Of a stretch of DNA of 64,000 nt, positions 1-9,760 are shown piece after piece. This DNA is from Smittia aterrima (taxonomy: Eukaryota; Arthropoda; Insecta; Diptera; Chironomidae), in assembly GCA_033063855.1 (NCBI GenBank), contig CP093831.1, positions 22,444,001-22,508,000 of the forward strand. The letters are read 5' to 3'. A program made the position numbers and the translations under genes. How positions within the stretch are numbered: the stretch's first letter is position 1; every line of letters begins with the position of its first letter. The notes beneath the pieces are model-generated. The model did no database searches. It saw nothing but the letters and a program-made list of their open reading frames with translations, and was not told the DNA's origin.

Positions 1-3000
1 GAAATCGCCAACATTTTCTCATGATTTCGTAAATTCTGTCAGAGCAATTTTCAACTGGTCTACTTTCAGTTCCACCATTTATAATGAAGTTCAACGCTTC
101 ATGATTTGATTTTCCCTTGTACGGTTGTTCTGCGTAAGTTGCAATTTCCCACAAAACTATTCCATAACTGAAGACGTCACTTTCAGAAGAGAATATTCCA
201 TCTTTCAAGCTTTCTGGTGACATCCAACGAACAGGCATCAAACCACTCGTTCGTTTTCGATAATAATCCGCCTCGTAAATATCTCTAGTCATTCCAAAGT
301 CTCCAATTTTCACAGTCAAGTCATCAGAGACCATGCAATTCCTTGAAGCCAGATCTCGATGCACAAACTTTTTCTCTGCCAGATAAGCCATACCGTCAGC
401 AATTTGAATTGCCATTTGAGACACAGGAGGAACAGTAGATCTCAAGGGAGGTTGTGTATAGTTGTCGCTTCGAGTCGAATGTGGTCTGTTCCTCCTTAAA
501 AATGTTTTGAGGTCGCCATTCGTCATGAGCTCCTGTTAAGACGTTTTTCTTACAAAATAATTCAATATTTGAACTCAAACTTAAACTTACCATAACAACA
601 AAATACGGTTTCGATTTACTGACGATTCCCAAAAGTTTGATGACGTGAAACGTTTTGAAATTCTTCATGATTGCTGCTTCTTTCAAAAAGTTAATCGAGT
701 CTTCCGAAGAAATTTTGTTGCTTACAGTTTTTATCGCTACACTCAACTCTTTCTCTTCATGATTTCTCAAAATTCCTTTGGAGACTGAACCGAATTGTCC
801 GCTTCCAAGTTCGTTCAAAATTTCAATGTCATCCCTTTCAAGTTCAAAACCAAGACTGAATTTCAATTGAGATTTTAAAGGGTCATCAATCTGCTGACCG
901 GAGGAAGACGACGGCAACGATTGATCCCTAGAATAGGAAAGTTCGAAGCTAGCATTGGGTTTGCTCACTGATTTTCTTTTCGACGATCGAAATCGTTTAA
1001 TTTGAATGATGAGCAGAATTACAAGAACAAGCAGAATCAAAGCAAGAGATGAGATTATCCAATGATTCAAATAACTTGGTTCGATCTCAATAAAAACTTG
1101 ATCACTTGGTATTCCATATCCAGCTAAAGATCGAACCATTACAGTTAATGAGTAGTTTCCTGGCGAAAGATTCTCAATTAGTTTCTTGCTTCCTTCTTCT
1201 TCAAATTGCTTGTAATTGATACAAAGAGTTTTCATCTGGTTTGAGCCGACAATCCCAAAGTAAACGGAAAAAGTCAAAACAAGCCCATTTGGACGACTTG
1301 GACTGTTCCACTTCAACTCAATTGCGTTTCTGTTAACAACTTTTCCAGTTAAGTTTTCGACTTGATCAGCTTCATCATCTGCACTTGTTTGAATCGAGAA
1401 TATTTCCACCTTCGAACAATCCAATTCTTTAATTTTATAACAAGCTCTGATAGATACGAAATATTCCGAGAAATGTTCGACATTATCGAAAGTGTAGCTC
1501 GTTGCCATATGTTTCGAGTATCGAAACATGAACACAAAAATCGCAGGAATCATTTTGCAACAATTTAAAATTGAAAAGAGTATAAAAGGAGCAGAAAGAT
1601 TAAGAAAAAGTTTAGTTTAAATAAAACCATTCGAGAAGAGTTATTAACCGAAATAAAGAAAAATTGAAAAACCGAAACATTTGGCCCTTATCGAACCGGA
1701 GACAGGCCTTGGAAAAACCAAGTGAAAATCAAAATCGAAGTGGAAATCAAAGCGAAGACTTTTGGATCGCTTTGTTGGAAGTGAAAATTGTCGCAAGTCG
1801 AGTCGGAAGAAATTTTGTGTTTTGAAGACTGGAAGTGGAAGATGTCGAGTCAAGCTCTTGCCGCTTACAGATGCTGGAAGTCGCAAGTAGAACGTCATGA
1901 GGCTTTCTTCAGCAAAACTCCGAAGGATGCTTTGACGTTGACGATTTGTGAATTGAGGGAAGAAGCTTTGAAGCCGTTGTTTGAAAAGTTGGAGACAGCG
2001 CTAATCGAATGTGAACCTGAGGATGTCAATGAAGCGGATCATGCGGATCTGACAAACCGTTACTTCAAGACGTTGGGATTCATTCGTGACCAAATCAAAT
2101 CGAAGTCTGCCACGATCATTGAAAATGAAATTGAAGATTACTTTGATCTGGAGGAAATTGTTTTGCTTCCGAAGCTGGAATTCCCGTTTGTGTCGAGAAG
2201 TTCTGGTGATGGAAGGAAGAATGAACGATGTCTGATGTGTGGAGCTTCGCATGGACTTTGGATGTGTCAGAAATTCGATCAAATGAAGAATGCTGATCGA
2301 TTGAAATTTGTGAAAAGGAATCGATTGTGTTTCATCTGTCTCGAGAAGGGACATGAAGCACAAGGATGTCGAAAGAAATATTTAGAATGCAATTCGTGCT
2401 CAGGATGTCATGGATCTTTGTTGCACGATGTTGAGGATGTCGAGGTGCCGTTAATTGGAACGGAACTGACAAAACTGACGATGGATATGCAATCGCCGAT
2501 GATCGAAGCGCGACTTTACAACAGAAACATTGAATCAGGGACATTTACGCCGTTCTCGATGACGAAAGATGTTTTTGATGGCGAGTCAACGCAAGATTTG
2601 ATGGCGAGTGAGAAATTGAAGAAAATGAAAACGGAGTTCTCTGTCTTGTCGGATGGAATTAGGAGAGGACTGCCGTGTGAAGAAAATTGGATTGAAGCTG
2701 ATCTGAAGAGGAATCAATCAGCTGACTCGCTCGTAAATGAAGAAATTGTAAAGGAGTCGAGGTTGAACAAAGAAGTGAAGTTGTCTAAGGGTCCCCAGCT
2801 GCAGGAATCAAAGTTTGGAATGATCGTTGGAAGAGAAACAATGAAGGGTTCTCTGTCCTCATCATCGCTTGTGAGTTCGCTGAGTTGTGTGGTGACGCCA
2901 AAGGTAACAGGACTGATGTTGAACGAAAAGCTGAAGGTGCCGACGAGGCTGGAAACTAAGTTTGGAATGATTGTTGGAAGAGAAACATTGAAGGGTTCTC

Positions 3001-6000
3001 TGTCCTCATCATCGCTTGAAAGTTCCTGCTATCGTGTGGTCAAGCCGGAAGCAATTGAAATCGAAGAAAAGGAGAAATTGGAGCGCTTTCTTGCTGCTGC
3101 AGTGGAGTTTGATGTTGCAACTGCCACTGAAGAAGAAAGGTTCTGTCGCTTTCTTGCTGCTGCAGTGGAGTTTGATGTTGCAACTGCCACTGAAGAAGAA
3201 AGGTTCTGTGAAGAAAGTTTCGTGGAAACAACAAAGGCTGGAACTGATGGAACGCTTATCGTGGATTTGCCGATGAAGTCTAACGTCCATCAGTTAGAAA
3301 AGAATATTGCTAAGGTTAAGCGAGGCTTAGCTTGGAAGGAAACGGATGACGAACAGAAAAAGAAGATTGTGAAGCAATCTGGAATCAAAATGGATCAAAT
3401 TGGGAACTCTCAAGGTTCGCTGATGGAAGCGAAATCTCGTGATGTTCAAGAACAATTTGAATGGATCAAACTTTGCCGAACTAGGACATTGGATGTTATG
3501 CTGTGGAACGACTCAACTGTTGATGTGAGTCTGCGGTCCATCATGCGGATTTCAATATCTTGGAAGTTCAAGAAGAAGAGAAAGGATTCGTACGTACTTT
3601 GGAGCCGGCGGAGGGTGTTTGATGAAAAGCAACGCCAGTTTTGCAAAGACGAGGAAATCGAAGAGACACCAAGAAAAATTTTAAATGCCTAAGCTTTCTA
3701 CCATTCGAGGAGGCGGAGAGTGTTTCGAGTATCGAAACATAAACACAAAAATCGCAGGAATCAATTTGCAACAATTCAAAATTGAAAAGAGTATAAAAGG
3801 AAAAGAAAGATTAAGAAAAAGTTTAGTTTAAATAAAACCATTCGAGAAGAGTTATTAACCGAAATAAAGAAAAATTGAAAAACCGAAACACCATATTTTC
3901 AAAATCTTTGTAGATGAATTCTCGGCCTATCGATTCTTGGCTAATTTCTTCATTTAAAAGCTCTTCCTTAAACAGTTTCTTGATGTCACTTCTCATTCTG
4001 TCGATGACTGCAATGTTTAAGTTCCCTGATTCTTGATTTGGATCTAAAATTTGATCTTCAGTCGCGTTGTTATTTGGCAAAGTGCAATAGTTTCGGTCTT
4101 TGTAAAATTCATAATTTGGCTGAATGCGAAAAATTTTTAGTTGTTGTCGAAAGATTCGATCTGTTGAAGACGGTGCTAACCATAATTTAATCCAATGAAA
4201 TGTCTGTTGAGTAAATTTTTGTAAAACTGAGAAAAATGAATAAAAGTACTCACTATACTAGAAGCAGTCACTGAGATATCCCTCATTACGACATTAGTAT
4301 TTAAAGTACGAAATCTTTTTGGTGTTCCAATGCGGTCAAGCGAATTTCCATCAAACATTTGATAAACGTAGTCTTTGCCTGCTTCGAGAGCATAAATTTT
4401 GTGAACGCCAGGAGAGTCTTCTTCGATCGATCTGAGAAATGAATAATTTTCATCAATTCGAAACTTTAAAATTAGTTTAACAAAATTTACTTCGCTTTTG
4501 TCAAACAAAAACTTCCCACGATTTCGTAATATTCGTCTCTTCTCCAAATTGCGTACTTCAAATTATTTGGAAGTGACTTCGTCGAATTCCATTTTATCTC
4601 TGCAGCGTAAGTTGTCGCTTTGATTTCCAGTTCGATTAGAACATTTTCGCAATCTTCTGCTAAACATAACTTTGGATTTCCTTCGAGTTTGGTCTCGCCT
4701 CGGTCGAGTGTAACATTTTGACCAGGTAGCCAAAGGTTTCTAAGATTCTCATTATTCTCCAAAATCAAAGAATATTTGTCAGACAACAACTCGACGCCAC
4801 GAATCCTTTTGAGACGCGATAAAAACCCCAAATTTCTCATATTTGTTGTTCCAGTGATTTTCAGATATTTATAAATATCTTCGGCACCTAACGTCTTCCT
4901 AAGTTTTCTTAATAAATTTTTATCTTCACAAACATCGATCGAAAGATTAATTTCCACAAAGCCTGTAATTATTTCACAATATCTGTCTACTAAATTCGAA
5001 AAAATAGAACTAGAAGTATCGTTTATAATTATATCGCCGTTACAAACGCCGTTCTTCCTAAATTCAACACAAGTGAAGTTTGATTCACTAAACTTTATCA
5101 TAGTGAAACCGCTTGGACATTCATTTGTGCATTCTCCTTTGAAAATTTGCATTCTCGTTGCATTCTCTTTAAGCATCGAATTCTTAGCTTTGCATTCTTC
5201 TGAAGTAACACAAGATCGACCTTTGAACTAGAAAAAATGAAAAGTAATCACATGAAGAGTCAACTTAAACTTACCAAGAAAGTATTTTCTGGACATTCTT
5301 GAATGCAAGTGCCGTTGTAGCTAAGGTTCCGACAAATGATACAATCATTTGGATCAGTTGAGCATCCGAGGCATTCAGACGAACAGCAAGTCCCATCGCG
5401 CTCACAAATTCCGGAAATACAAGAAGCATCACAAATCAATTGAGAATCTTTTTCGTTCCAACAGAAAAGTGAATGTAAACACTTCGGGCAGTTATCATTG
5501 TTACTTTTCTGAGAAATATTTAAAAATGAATTTGCAGAATCAATAAAAATTATTTTACTACATACCATTGTAGGAAATTTATTTGATATCTCTTGCCAGT
5601 TGATTGTATTGACGTAGCATAACTTTGGATTTTTATTAATGATAGCTCCTCTAATGTATTTTAAGTTTGTCAATCCGATTTCTAACAAATCATTGTTGTC
5701 ATAAATTTTTAAACCGGACTGACCTCTGATGACCGTGAGTTTGGGGAATAAATATTTAAGTGAAATCAGCTTATCAGCTCCGGTGATGAGTAGAATACCG
5801 CGAATTTCACGTAACTTGGGAAAACTGATATTGCTGATTTGAGTTAACGAATCTCTGTTCTTAATGTTATCGAACTTAATCGAACCATCAACTATCGTAC
5901 AATCTTTTAGTTTTTCCAGTTCACTTAAATGATCTTCCCAATATGTATTGATTAGAGAAATGTCTCCACAAACTGGAATTTACAATAAAATATTCTTTCA

Positions 6001-6116
6001 ATAAATTATAATAAAACTTTTACTTTCCATTATTTACTTTTATCTTTGGTCGCTGACGACAAATAAATAACGCAAACTGCAAACGATAAAATTATAAAAT
6101 TCACTTTAAAATTCAT
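1..6116 (-). CDS. InR-like: Insulin-receptor-like tyrosine kinase, split by an LTR element; 3' end beyond window
   Basis: Type I membrane receptor of the insulin-receptor family. Exons on minus: 6116-6038 (ATG, signal peptide), 5972-5566, 5508-5275, 5227-4491, 4431-4254, 4203-591 (interrupted at 1510-3895) and 532-1. All splice phases agree. Order of domains: L1, Cys-rich furin-like, L2, three FnIII, one TM near 1055, cytoplasmic kinase. Kinase motifs are intact: GSGQFGSV loop, VAIK lysine, HRDLASRN catalytic loop, DFG, and the family-specific DIYEADYYRK activation loop followed by PVRWMSPESLKDG. The ectodomain is short (about 795 residues) and the FnIII-2 insert has no RxRR furin site. Without the element and one TSD copy, exon 6 is 1227 nt and in frame, so the insertion is the only lesion seen. 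Probably a divergent paralogue or a disrupted allele. Confidence 0.9.
1510..1679 (+). repeat. 5' LTR (170 bp)
   Basis: Direct repeat of 3721-3890. It contains a TATA box (TATAAAA from 1581), AATAAA signals at 1620-1625 and 1652-1657, and short inverted ends (TGTTTCG...CGAAACA). The order of signals fits U3-R-U5. Confidence 0.93.
1842..3692 (+). CDS. gag: Gag-like protein of the BEL/Pao-type element, internally deleted and duplicated
   Basis: 616 residues from the first ATG at 1842; the frame is open upstream to 1788 but without an ATG. The N-terminus is helical and charged. It is followed by LPKLEFP near 2170, which in BEL/Pao Gags normally leads into the DUF1759 region. Here the sequence passes straight to zinc knuckles (about 2228-2430): a CxxC...H...C cluster, then CFICLEKGH...C, then CNSC...LLH, the typical BEL/Pao arrangement. 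The DUF1759 core is therefore missing. The C-terminal half is Glu/Lys-rich and holds two internal duplications. The protein would package RNA in virus-like particles only if the nucleic-acid-binding part suffices; mobility must depend on pol supplied by another element. Confidence 0.82.
   Translation: MSSQALAAYRCWKSQVERHEAFFSKTPKDALTLTICELREEALKPLFEKLETALIECEPEDVNEADHADLTNRYFKTLGFIRDQIKSKSATIIENEIEDYFDLEEIVLLPKLEFPFVSRSSGDGRKNERCLMCGASHGLWMCQKFDQMKNADRLKFVKRNRLCFICLEKGHEAQGCRKKYLECNSCSGCHGSLLHDVEDVEVPLIGTELTKLTMDMQSPMIEARLYNRNIESGTFTPFSMTKDVFDGESTQDLMASEKLKKMKTEFSVLSDGIRRGLPCEENWIEADLKRNQSADSLVNEEIVKESRLNKEVKLSKGPQLQESKFGMIVGRETMKGSLSSSSLVSSLSCVVTPKVTGLMLNEKLKVPTRLETKFGMIVGRETLKGSLSSSSLESSCYRVVKPEAIEIEEKEKLERFLAAAVEFDVATATEEERFCRFLAAAVEFDVATATEEERFCEESFVETTKAGTDGTLIVDLPMKSNVHQLEKNIAKVKRGLAWKETDDEQKKKIVKQSGIKMDQIGNSQGSLMEAKSRDVQEQFEWIKLCRTRTLDVMLWNDSTVDVSLRSIMRISISWKFKKKRKDSYVLWSRRRVFDEKQRQFCKDEEIEETPRKILNA
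2811..3024 (+). repeat. Spaced direct repeat inside gag (147-bp offset)
   Basis: 2811-2877 and 2958-3024 encode near-identical segments (KFGMIVGRET...KGSLSSSSL). The offset of 147 bp is exactly 49 codons, so the frame is kept. The units differ at a few positions, so this duplication is older than the 63-bp one downstream. Confidence 0.85.
3084..3209 (+). repeat. Perfect 63-bp tandem duplication in gag
   Basis: 3084-3146 is followed directly by an identical copy at 3147-3209. The unit is 21 codons (RFLAAAVEF...ERFC), so the frame is preserved. Zero divergence suggests a very recent duplication or selection on the unit. Confidence 0.95.
3707..3720 (+). other. Polypurine tract of the LTR element
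   Basis: The purine-rich stretch GAGGAGGCGGAGAG, with one C, lies immediately upstream of the 3' LTR. This is the expected place for plus-strand priming. Confidence 0.7.
3721..3890 (+). repeat. 3' LTR (170 bp)
   Basis: Same length and ends as the 5' LTR, with five substitutions. It carries a TATA box from 3792 and is followed by the right copy of the CCATA target duplication. Confidence 0.93.
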
Positions 6117-6400
6117 TTCGAATAGCGAAAGAAGTTTGTTTTGCCACAAGGTTTCTTAATCAACTGACGATGTAGCGAAATTTTCTGATCATTTCGCAGT
6201 GCTTCGTTATCTTCATGCTCACAGTTCACTTCATTGCAATGAATAATGAATGATCTTCACAAATTTGAATGTCAAGTAGAAATTAAGTGATTTTTGAATA
6301 AAATAAACATTAATTTGAAGGCAAATTTTTTTCATTATATCCATCAAATATTTTCTCATAATAATGATCGTCAACAACGAAAAACATTTTTGGCTCTAGG

Positions 6401-6520
6401 CAGGGACGTGGGTCACATTTTTTCCCATACAAAAAAACATACGTAACGTACGTAACGTATCGAATTTGTTCGGTAAAGGGAAAATTTGACAGTTGAATTT
6501 AAATGTGACCCACGTCCCTG
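6401..6520. mobile_element. 120-bp MITE-like element with perfect 20-bp terminal inverted repeats
   Basis: 6401-6420 and 6501-6520 are exact reverse complements (CAGGGACGTGGGTCACATTT and its complement). The 80-bp interior is non-coding with a palindromic ACGTAACGTACGTAACGT core. It lies in the 630-bp spacer between the divergently placed start of the InR-like gene and the 3' end of the phosphatase gene, which otherwise shows no gene. No convincing target-site duplication was found; ends starting CAGGG recall hAT elements, but that is only a hint. Confidence 0.6.
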
Positions 6521-6744
6521 ACTTTAACCACATTTTTCATGAAAACAATAAATTCCCAAATACTTTCAATGATGCTCACACATTTGATGGAGGCCTCATC
6601 GAAGGTCTCTTTGTCGTCATTTTCTATTGAGCATTCCCGAATAAAGAAATGATTCCTTTTACTTTCTTTCTTTTGCAAGATTTTTATCAAATTTATTAAA
6701 ATAACAAGTGGATTGATTCGCGAGGCGAAGCTTAAACAACAATT

Positions 6745-8157
6745 CTATGAGTTTCGACAGTAAATCTCGTCGCAGTTTCCATTCGCAAACCGGCTGAACC
6801 TTTCTAAAACAAACGCTTGCTTGCAGATTCCATTCGAGTCGCATCCGGGAATTTGTAAAGGTCGCTCATTCAAGAGGAACATGATATCATTGTCATCGTC
6901 AACGCAACTGAAAAATTAAAGTTTTAAGAAAGTTTTTAATAAAATTTTCTTTCAAGCAACTCACTCGAAACGAATCATGACTAAGTTAGTTCCTTTGGTT
7001 GAGATTCGACTCGTTCTCCACTTTCTGAAGATTTGTTGTGCAAAATTGTGACGAGTCAAAACTTCATCATCCTCAAAAATTCCCATCGTGACATAAATTA
7101 ATTGAATCGCAGTATGTCCGCTGAAGAGCTTCGCCGTGTAATCGTTGGGATCGGTTGATTGAATGAATGACAAAAGATCTTGCATGATCCGACAGTAAAT
7201 TCCTTCGTAAAGAGTACGGAATTCAGCAGCGTTACCATAGCCTAGTCGATAGTAATAATGCAAGTCCTCAAAATATTCGAGAACCTGATGATTCGCTGGA
7301 GAAAAAGCTGCGCACATTGGCGACATTCCGTTGATATTCCAAATTTGTTCGTATCTACAAAGATTCATAAGTGTCGTGACTTCTGCGGGTCGAAGTTGTT
7401 GAGCTCCGTGAAATCCGAGTTTAGCGCTGACTTGTGATAACATTTCTTGATATTCGGGGCCTTGAACGAAACCTTGTTGCTCGGCAAACACTTGTGAGAC
7501 TTGAATGAACTCTTGACAGTTGTCATGAGGCAACAATAGCAAGTCTGGAGTTTCAACATCGTCAAAGGCAACGTTCTCGAATTCATTGTAACCGAACAAA
7601 CCGTCAGCAAAAGCTCGCATGCTTGCCAAAGCTCTCTGCGTTTGCACAGATCTGAAGAAATAATGATTTTGAGAATAAGTTGAGGGCAAAAGTGTCGGGA
7701 AGGCTGCTTGATATCGTTGAGCTAAGTCTCTGAATTCATTCCAACCCGCAACTGTCAACAACTGAGCACTGTTTGCTGTGATATTGGGATCGAATCTCCA
7801 ATTGCGAATCAATTCAATATCTGAAGCACAAAGCGACGTTCGACCAGCTTCGTAGTTGCTAATAATTTCTCTCTGAAGTCTCTCATTATTTTCAAGAATA
7901 TTGACGATCTGTGCCGTCGTGGGAAGTCGAGTTCCATGTCGGCTGATAAACCAAAACTTTGTGGGAGTGCAGTTCGTTGATGTTGGAGTGACGATATGTC
8001 CTCTCTGCGTCTCATAAGTCGTGATTACTGAAAATCTATCAGTTTGTGGTCGAATTGGGTCCTGCGAGTAGCAATAGAAAGGATTATGCATCGAAACACT
8101 GGCATCGACCCAAATGAAAGTCAAAGCGACAAGCAGAAACTTAATTAAACACGACAT
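6745..8157 (-). CDS. Mipp-like: Multiple inositol polyphosphate phosphatase-like histidine acid phosphatase, secreted
   Basis: Two exons: 8157-6965 (ATG at 8157) and 6907-6745, joined in phase over a 57-bp GT..AG intron; about 450 residues, normal for the family. A signal peptide (hydrophobic residues about 5-19) points to the secretory pathway. The phosphohistidine motif RHGTRLP is present about 75 residues in, as in MINPP1, which removes phosphates from inositol polyphosphates. Conserved Cys residues and the C-terminal block with NERPLQIPGC also fit. At the place where the branch-2 acid phosphatases carry HAE or HD, the sequence reads GHTAIQ, so the proton-donor acid may be missing or shifted. 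Confidence 0.85.
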
Positions 8158-8876
8158 GGTCGAATATCGAAGATTGAAAACAGACTAACTAAAAATATTA
8201 AGAAATTCAATAAATATAGACAACTCAAAGCCAATCAAAAGTGTATAATCCAAGTAAGTGACAGCAATCACGTAATTTTTTCAATCAAAATGATTAGAAG
8301 TACGTGAAATATTTTTAGAATCGTGAACACTTGAGAAGTCTCTGTAATCTCAAATGATAAAGGTTTAATAAAAGTTTTGATTTTAATTATTCTCCCGGCT
8401 AAACAAGAAAATCTTCAACTGCATTTTCAATTCTCAAGTATCGTCAAATGCTTTTCAATGAATGGTTTAAATATTTTCAATAGATTCTGTTCGGTTGGTG
8501 CGGGTTCGTGTTGCCTGTTGGCGTTTAGCTCGTCAGTCGGAGCTATCGATGAAGAAATTGGATTTGCACTTTGAATCAGTTAAAGCATGCCATGAATGAT
8601 GAGATCAGTAATGACGTCTCAAAAATTACGAAACTCAAGCGTTCAATCTTCGATTTGACTGGAGTATCTAAATCACAATTAAAACTTTCATCATCAGGAC
8701 TTCATGAGAATATTTTTATTTAGTATTTAACCATTTGCAAGGGCTTTATTTCATTCCTACATAATAATTTGAGACACAATGTTTGAGTTCGTTTGAGTTA
8801 AACTTTAAGCTTCCTTTATATGTATCTCTAATAAAAACTATCCTAAATTTTGCAGGAGTCGAAGATTGTTCCCTGG
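8158..8876. other. Intergenic, AT-rich
   Basis: No gene recognised. A minus-strand polyadenylation-type TTTATT near 8715 could serve the putative gene at 8877-9122. A short plus-strand frame at 8377-8574 looks like chance. Confidence 0.5.
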
Positions 8877-9122
8877 TTATGGAGCTTTGGAGTTTTTATT
8901 GGATTCAGATTCTTTGCATTCCTCTTTTTCGCAATCGTCAATAATTTGATTTTCTTCTATAATATCGCAATGACTTACCACTTAAAATTCTAAAAAAAAA
9001 TTATTAATTTTAAAATTATGATTTTTCTTGCATTAAATTCTAAAAAACTTACCTTCTTTCCATTGGATTCGGCATCTTTTTATTGTGGATTTATTAAGTT
9101 TTTGTTTGCGTTTGCTTGACAT
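8877..9122 (-). CDS. Putative two-exon micro-protein, unknown
   Basis: Exon 1 9122-9053 starts at ATG and encodes a very basic segment beginning MSSKRKQKLNKST. A GTAAGT donor and an AG acceptor after an A-rich intron lead to exon 2, 8980-8877. Exon 2 is acidic (EENQIIDDCEKEEC) and ends with TAA. The phases match (phase 1) and the product is 57 residues. No family was recognised. Support is limited to splice-site quality and the amino-acid bias; it may be a chance model. Confidence 0.3.
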
Positions 9123-9306
9123 CGTTTTCTTTTTTAAATATTTTCCAATTTATAAAATATAACGGTTTGAGACAGTTTTTCTTATGCTTGATGACTGAAG
9201 AATTAATGAATTATAAATATTATATATATATAAAGCATTATTATATATAAAATATTTTTTTATTTTTTATATATTATTATATATAAAACATATGAAAATA
9301 GTCAGT

Positions 9307-9534
9307 TTATTTGGTTATCGTGTTTTGCTGTTCTGCGCAAATTTTACAATCTAATTTGTGCAAATTTTCAGTGTTGTCTCTTTCAACAACCACTTCGACT
9401 AAGTAAAGACAACCATTTGCGTTTGCACGGCTATGATCCAATTTGACGTCAAGTTCTTTTGCAGTGTCGCTTTGACGATAGATTCTAACGTTAACTTTTG
9501 TGCTGGCAATAAAAAGTGTTGTAACGGCCAGAAT
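9307..9534 (-). pseudogene. Frame with secreted-protein look, lacking a start
   Basis: An open frame of 75 codons ends at TAA (9309-9307). It begins with a hydrophobic stretch like the core of a signal peptide (ILAVTTLFIAST) and continues with a polar domain ending in two cysteines (LDCKIC). There is no ATG: the upstream codons run into a CGATAA-rich repeat at 9535 and meet a stop. The likely reading is a small secreted-protein gene whose 5' end was displaced by the repeat. The family is not recognised. Confidence 0.35.
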
Positions 9535-9760
9535 TTATTTGAAAGTTATCGCTGGATCAACGATAACTTTTTGAACAAACGTTAGATTTATTTTGAACCG
9601 GCGATAGATTTTTGCGATAACTTAATGAGCGATAACTACTCGAGCGATAGATTTACCGAGCGATAACTTAATACCCAAACATTTTCCCTTTACCGATAAA
9701 ATCAGATTCCCACGAATCCTTTTATCGTTCGGTGAATCTATCGCTCGTAATTCTATCGTT
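9535..9760. repeat. CGATAA-rich foldback repeat
   Basis: Degenerate units of GCGATAGATT and GCGATAACTT occur at least six times on the plus strand between about 9558 and 9668, and in inverted orientation at 9720-9760. The block around 9639-9666 and that at 9722-9747 form an imperfect inverted repeat (CGAGCGATAGATTtACCGA against its complement). The end of the endonuclease-like gene lies inside the right arm. Confidence 0.6.

Larger units (their letters stand above)
1510..3890 (+). mobile_element. Non-autonomous BEL/Pao-type LTR retrotransposon (gag only)
   Basis: A complete LTR element of 2381 bp, oriented opposite to the host gene. It has 170-bp LTRs starting TG and ending CA, and flanking 5-bp duplications CCATA at 1505-1509 and 3891-3895. 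A possible primer-binding site begins with TGG at 1682, two bases after the 5' LTR. A purine-rich tract (3707-3720) abuts the 3' LTR. The only long frame is gag-like; no protease, reverse transcriptase, RNase H or integrase is present. The LTRs differ at 5 of 170 positions (about 97% identity), so the insertion is fairly young but not brand new. The 5-bp TSD and the zinc-knuckle pattern both fit BEL/Pao rather than Copia. Confidence 0.92.

Noticed and set aside
1349..1898. Short frames overlapping the LTR and InR-like exon
   Set aside because: They are antisense or off-frame shadows of the receptor exon and of LTR sequence.
5509..5565. Continuous coding across 5509-5565 in the InR-like gene
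   Set aside because: It is a 57-bp GT..AG intron without stops; removing it restores the expected Cys-rich domain start (NDNCPKC).
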